Positions 6,580 to 8,637 of a stretch of DNA of 8,637 bases are shown in pieces. Made by a program: the position numbers and the translations under genes. The stretch covers positions 1-8,637 of the forward strand of contig CADBOW010000250.1 in the NCBI GenBank assembly GCA_902796375.1, given 5' to 3'. This DNA comes from an uncultured Lachnospiraceae bacterium. Lineage in GTDB: Bacteria; Bacillota; Clostridia; Lachnospirales; Lachnospiraceae. Under the pieces are notes generated by a model that was not told the DNA's origin, made no database searches, and worked only from the letters and a program-made list of their open reading frames with translations. Position 1 is the stretch's first letter. Each line of letters begins with the position of its first letter.

Positions 6580-7227
6580 TCAGATTGTATGATTCAGATC
6601 AGCGGCGTCAAGTGCTTCCCTGCGTTTCCGGTCCACCTGGATCCACTCCGTCAGTGACAGAGGGGTGTAATCGGAAAACATGCAGAAGCAGTTGATCATA
6701 TTGCAGGGGATCGGGTGAAGGCCCTCCCGGCCGTTGATCTCCCTTTTACTCTCACGTGTCATCCGGATGAACCGGTTGATCAGGATTTCATCCTCCGTAT
6801 TGTGAACATGGCCATACAGCATATATGCCCTGGGGGTGCCATCCTCCTCCATTTTATACTGGCCGTTGTAGCAGAATACCGGATAATGGCACAGGATCAC
6901 CTTACGCTTCTCATCCGACAGCTCCGCATAAGGCTTGATCCATTTAAACCGGAATGTATTAAATCCTCCCGCATTTACAAAACGGTCATGATTTCCATGG
7001 ACCAGATACAGCTTACCGTTCAGCCGGCTCAGAAGCGTATTGGTCTGTTCCGCATTTCCATAGGACAGATCCCCCAGGATCACCACTTCATCCTTACTCG
7101 TCACCTTCCGGTTCCAATGCTCGATCATAACCTCGTTCATTTCATCCGTGGAGGAGAAGCCGCGGCAGTCCATGCTGTCATTCATTCCTTCATGATAAAA
7201 ATGCGGATCGGCTATATAATATCGCAT
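6580..7227 (-). CDS. Calcineurin-like metallophosphoesterase
   Basis: This 215-residue protein carries the full set of metallophosphatase motifs: D7-x-H9 (ADPHF), GDLSYGN starting at 52 with D53, GNHD at 78-81, H114 in CHYP, and GHVH at 139-142. These residues would bind two metal ions and hydrolyse a phosphomonoester or phosphodiester. The short single-domain form without a signal peptide indicates a cytoplasmic enzyme. Similar small phosphoesterases are common in Firmicutes and phages, often with unknown substrates. The start at 7227 has only a modest AGGA site (7241-7238) at about 10 nt. It lies 21 bp after the NYN-LOTUS gene and 12 bp before the dehydrogenase gene, so it is probably co-transcribed with both. 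Nucleic acid, nucleotide or glycerophosphodiester substrates would each suit one neighbour; the sequence does not decide. Confidence 0.9.
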   Translation of the reverse strand: MRYYIADPHFYHEGMNDSMDCRGFSSTDEMNEVMIEHWNRKVTSKDEVVILGDLSYGNAEQTNTLLSRLNGKLYLVHGNHDRFVNAGGFNTFRFKWIKPYAELSDEKRKVILCHYPVFCYNGQYKMEEDGTPRAYMLYGHVHNTEDEILINRFIRMTRESKREINGREGLHPIPCNMINCFCMFSDYTPLSLTEWIQVDRKRREALDAADLNHTI

Positions 7228-7248
7228 AGCAGCACCATCCTGTCAGTC

Positions 7249-8235
7249 TTATGAATTCCTTTTTCTATCCTTTTTGTCCTTTCCTTCCTTCACATAAACC
7301 TTGACCCGGTTATTTTCCGAGGTCTCTATGGTGAGGCTCCGGATCCCCAGCACAAATTTCGCGAAGGTGGCATATCCGAATTCCTTGGCGTTGAACTGCG
7401 GATATTCGGAATACAGCCGCTGTCCCAGCAGACCCAGCTCGATCCCGTCCTCGCCCTCTGCGCGGACCTGATCCTCCACATACTGCATGAGGCGCTTCTT
7501 CATATCCTTGTCTTCCTTCAGCTCAACCGTTACGGTGCTGTTGGTCTTCTTCAGTGAGAAGCCGCGGATTTCCTCGATAAATGTAGAAAGGGAACTATAT
7601 CCGTAATTCCGGACATCGAAATCGGAATACTTCTTCTGCAGACGGCTTCCGATCTCCCCAAGACCGGTTTCCCGTCCCTTGTTGTCATTTTCGGTGATGA
7701 TCTCGATGATCGCATTTTCAATGGTACTCTGGGGCAGTACATTTTCAGACTTCTTCTTTTTCTTGCCCTTCAGCAGATTCTTGCTGGTCTCCTCATCCGT
7801 CTGTTCCAGCAGCAGCTCCAGGTCCGTAAAGACCGAGCATGCAGCACGGAAGGAGCGGGGTGTCTTGTTCTCCCCCATTCCGATCACGTCCATGCCGGAT
7901 TCTCTGAGACGACTGGCCAGGCGGGTGAAGTCCCCGTCACTGGATACGATGCAGAATCCGTCCACGCTTTCCGTGTACAGGATATCCATCGCATCGATGA
8001 TCAGCGTGGAGTCCGTGGCATTCTTCCCGACAGTATTCCGAAACTGCTGGATCGGAGTGATGGAATTTTCCATCAGTTCCTTCTTCCATTTTCCTGCCTG
8101 GGTCGAGGTCCAGTCTCCGTAGATTCTCTTATAGGTTACGACGCCGTACTTCGTCATCTCATCCAGAATACTTCCGATGTATTTGGAGGAAATGTTGTCC
8201 GCATCGATCAATACAGCATATCTTTTATCTTCCAA
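7249..8235 (-). CDS. NYN-domain ribonuclease-like protein with two LOTUS (OST-HTH) RNA-binding domains
   Basis: The 328-residue protein begins with a NYN (PIN-like) nuclease domain, about 5-145. Its acidic residues are all present: D11 and D13-N14 in LIDADNIS, D75 in NATDSTLIIDAMD, and D100/D102 in SSDGDF. A lysine-rich linker follows (KGKKKKK at 156-162). Two tandem winged-helix LOTUS domains come next, about 168-238 (GLGEIGSRLQKKY..FDVRNYGYSSLSTFIEEI) and 246-316 (ELGLLGQRLYSEY..FNAKEFGYATFAKFVLGI), clearly related to each other. NYN domains are metal-dependent RNases and LOTUS domains bind RNA; the same pairing is known from eukaryotic MARF1/Limkain-type proteins. The start is TTG at 8235. 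AGAGGA (8250-8245) precedes it, and the first downstream ATG (residue 27) would remove the catalytic D11. It lies 6 bp after the lipid kinase and is probably co-transcribed with it. The target RNA is unknown. Confidence 0.92.
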   Translation of the reverse strand: MEDKRYAVLIDADNISSKYIGSILDEMTKYGVVTYKRIYGDWTSTQAGKWKKELMENSITPIQQFRNTVGKNATDSTLIIDAMDILYTESVDGFCIVSSDGDFTRLASRLRESGMDVIGMGENKTPRSFRAACSVFTDLELLLEQTDEETSKNLLKGKKKKKSENVLPQSTIENAIIEIITENDNKGRETGLGEIGSRLQKKYSDFDVRNYGYSSLSTFIEEIRGFSLKKTNSTVTVELKEDKDMKKRLMQYVEDQVRAEGEDGIELGLLGQRLYSEYPQFNAKEFGYATFAKFVLGIRSLTIETSENNRVKVYVKEGKDKKDRKRNS

Positions 8236-8241
8236 TTTGAT

Positions 8242-8637
8242 TTATCCTCTTCTTTCCATATCCTTGTCCCGGTTTACATGCCGCATGCAGGAAGCCCCCT
8301 TCATCAGTCGGAGGCAGCCCGGAAGAGCCTCCATATGGATCCTGCGGACCTCTCCGCCGTACTCTCCGTCTACGTGGAGCACCACCGGCTGTTCCATCTC
8401 GATATCGATGGTCCTGCCGTCCTTCAGGGTAAAGCCCTTCAGCTTCTTCTGTTTTCCCTTCACCAGAAACGGAAGCTTGAAAAACGCCAGCCACTTCGGG
8501 ATATTTGCTGCCACACAGGTGGAGATCTTTCCGTCCTCGGCACTGGCCTCCGGTGCCATAGGCACGCCGCCGCCTTCCCAGCAGGTATTCATTCCCGCCA
8601 GATAGATCAGCTTCTCCACACGCAGCACATCTTCAAA
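8242..8637 (-). CDS. Diacylglycerol/lipid kinase family protein (C-terminal part only)
   Basis: The frame is open to the window's right edge, so only the last 131 residues are seen. They match the C-terminal beta-sandwich domain of the DagK/YegS/BmrU lipid kinase family. Family hallmarks are N-x4-GGG followed by APEASAEDGK (canonical N....GGG..IAP.A...DG.L), a block of the ..FFKLP.LVKGK type, and VVLHVDGEYGGEVRRIHMEALPGCLRLM (canonical Q.DGE......I.VLPGALR). The N-terminal catalytic half with the GGDGT motif lies outside the window. These enzymes phosphorylate diacylglycerol or related lipids at the inner membrane face, recycling the lipid into phospholipid synthesis. Which lipid is used here cannot be told. 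The stop is 6 bp before the NYN-LOTUS start, and the latter's ribosome binding site abuts it, so the two genes are probably co-translated. Confidence 0.85.
   Translation of the reverse strand, partial: FEDVLRVEKLIYLAGMNTCWEGGGVPMAPEASAEDGKISTCVAANIPKWLAFFKLPFLVKGKQKKLKGFTLKDGRTIDIEMEQPVVLHVDGEYGGEVRRIHMEALPGCLRLMKGASCMRHVNRDKDMERRG
8245..8250 (-). promoter_or_regulatory. Ribosome binding site supporting the TTG start of the NYN-LOTUS gene
   Basis: AGAGGA on the minus strand lies 9 nt before TTG at 8235 and sits inside the last codons of the lipid kinase gene. Together with the need to keep the catalytic D11 it supports the rare TTG start and a weakly initiated, coupled downstream gene. Confidence 0.65.

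Overview
All eight protein-coding genes recognised here lie on the minus strand, so the window reads from right to left in the direction of transcription. The mix points to a Gram-positive anaerobe of the Clostridia, most likely a Lachnospiraceae-type gut bacterium. The reasons are strong AGGAGG-type ribosome binding sites, some GTG and TTG starts, an ECF sigma factor paired with a membrane protein carrying a PDLWNRIEEGL motif, an HD-GYP protein, a MepA-like MATE pump and a DUF3737 protein. No search could be run, so this placement is inference.

Right end (8637 to 5503): a tightly packed run of four genes. They are the C-terminal part of a diacylglycerol/lipid kinase (cut by the window edge), a NYN-domain protein with two LOTUS (OST-HTH) domains, a calcineurin-like metallophosphoesterase, and a dehydrogenase resembling sn-glycerol-1-phosphate dehydrogenase. 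The gaps are 6, 21 and 12 bp, so this is very probably one operon. It combines lipid or glycerol-phosphate enzymes with a predicted RNA-binding nuclease and a phosphoesterase, and it is the least conventional part of the window.

Middle (5402 to 3734): after about 100 bp of AT-rich DNA comes an ECF sigma factor that starts with GTG, then its probable membrane-bound anti-sigma partner. The two reading frames overlap by 8 bp, which implies translational coupling. A short intergenic stretch follows, holding an imperfect hairpin, an A-tract and two TATAAT boxes. One box is a clear extended -10 element for the next gene.

Left part (3733 to 1): an HD-GYP-type protein with a degenerate N-terminal HD domain and one substituted metal-ligand position in the second. 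It is followed by a rho-independent terminator, a MATE efflux transporter, and a DUF3737 beta-helix protein 33 bp further on. The DUF3737 protein ends in seven visible copies of an 18-bp in-frame tandem repeat that encodes AAEARE units and runs off the window edge. No RNA genes, insertion sequences, CRISPR arrays or phage genes were seen, and no stretch over 300 bp lacks a gene.
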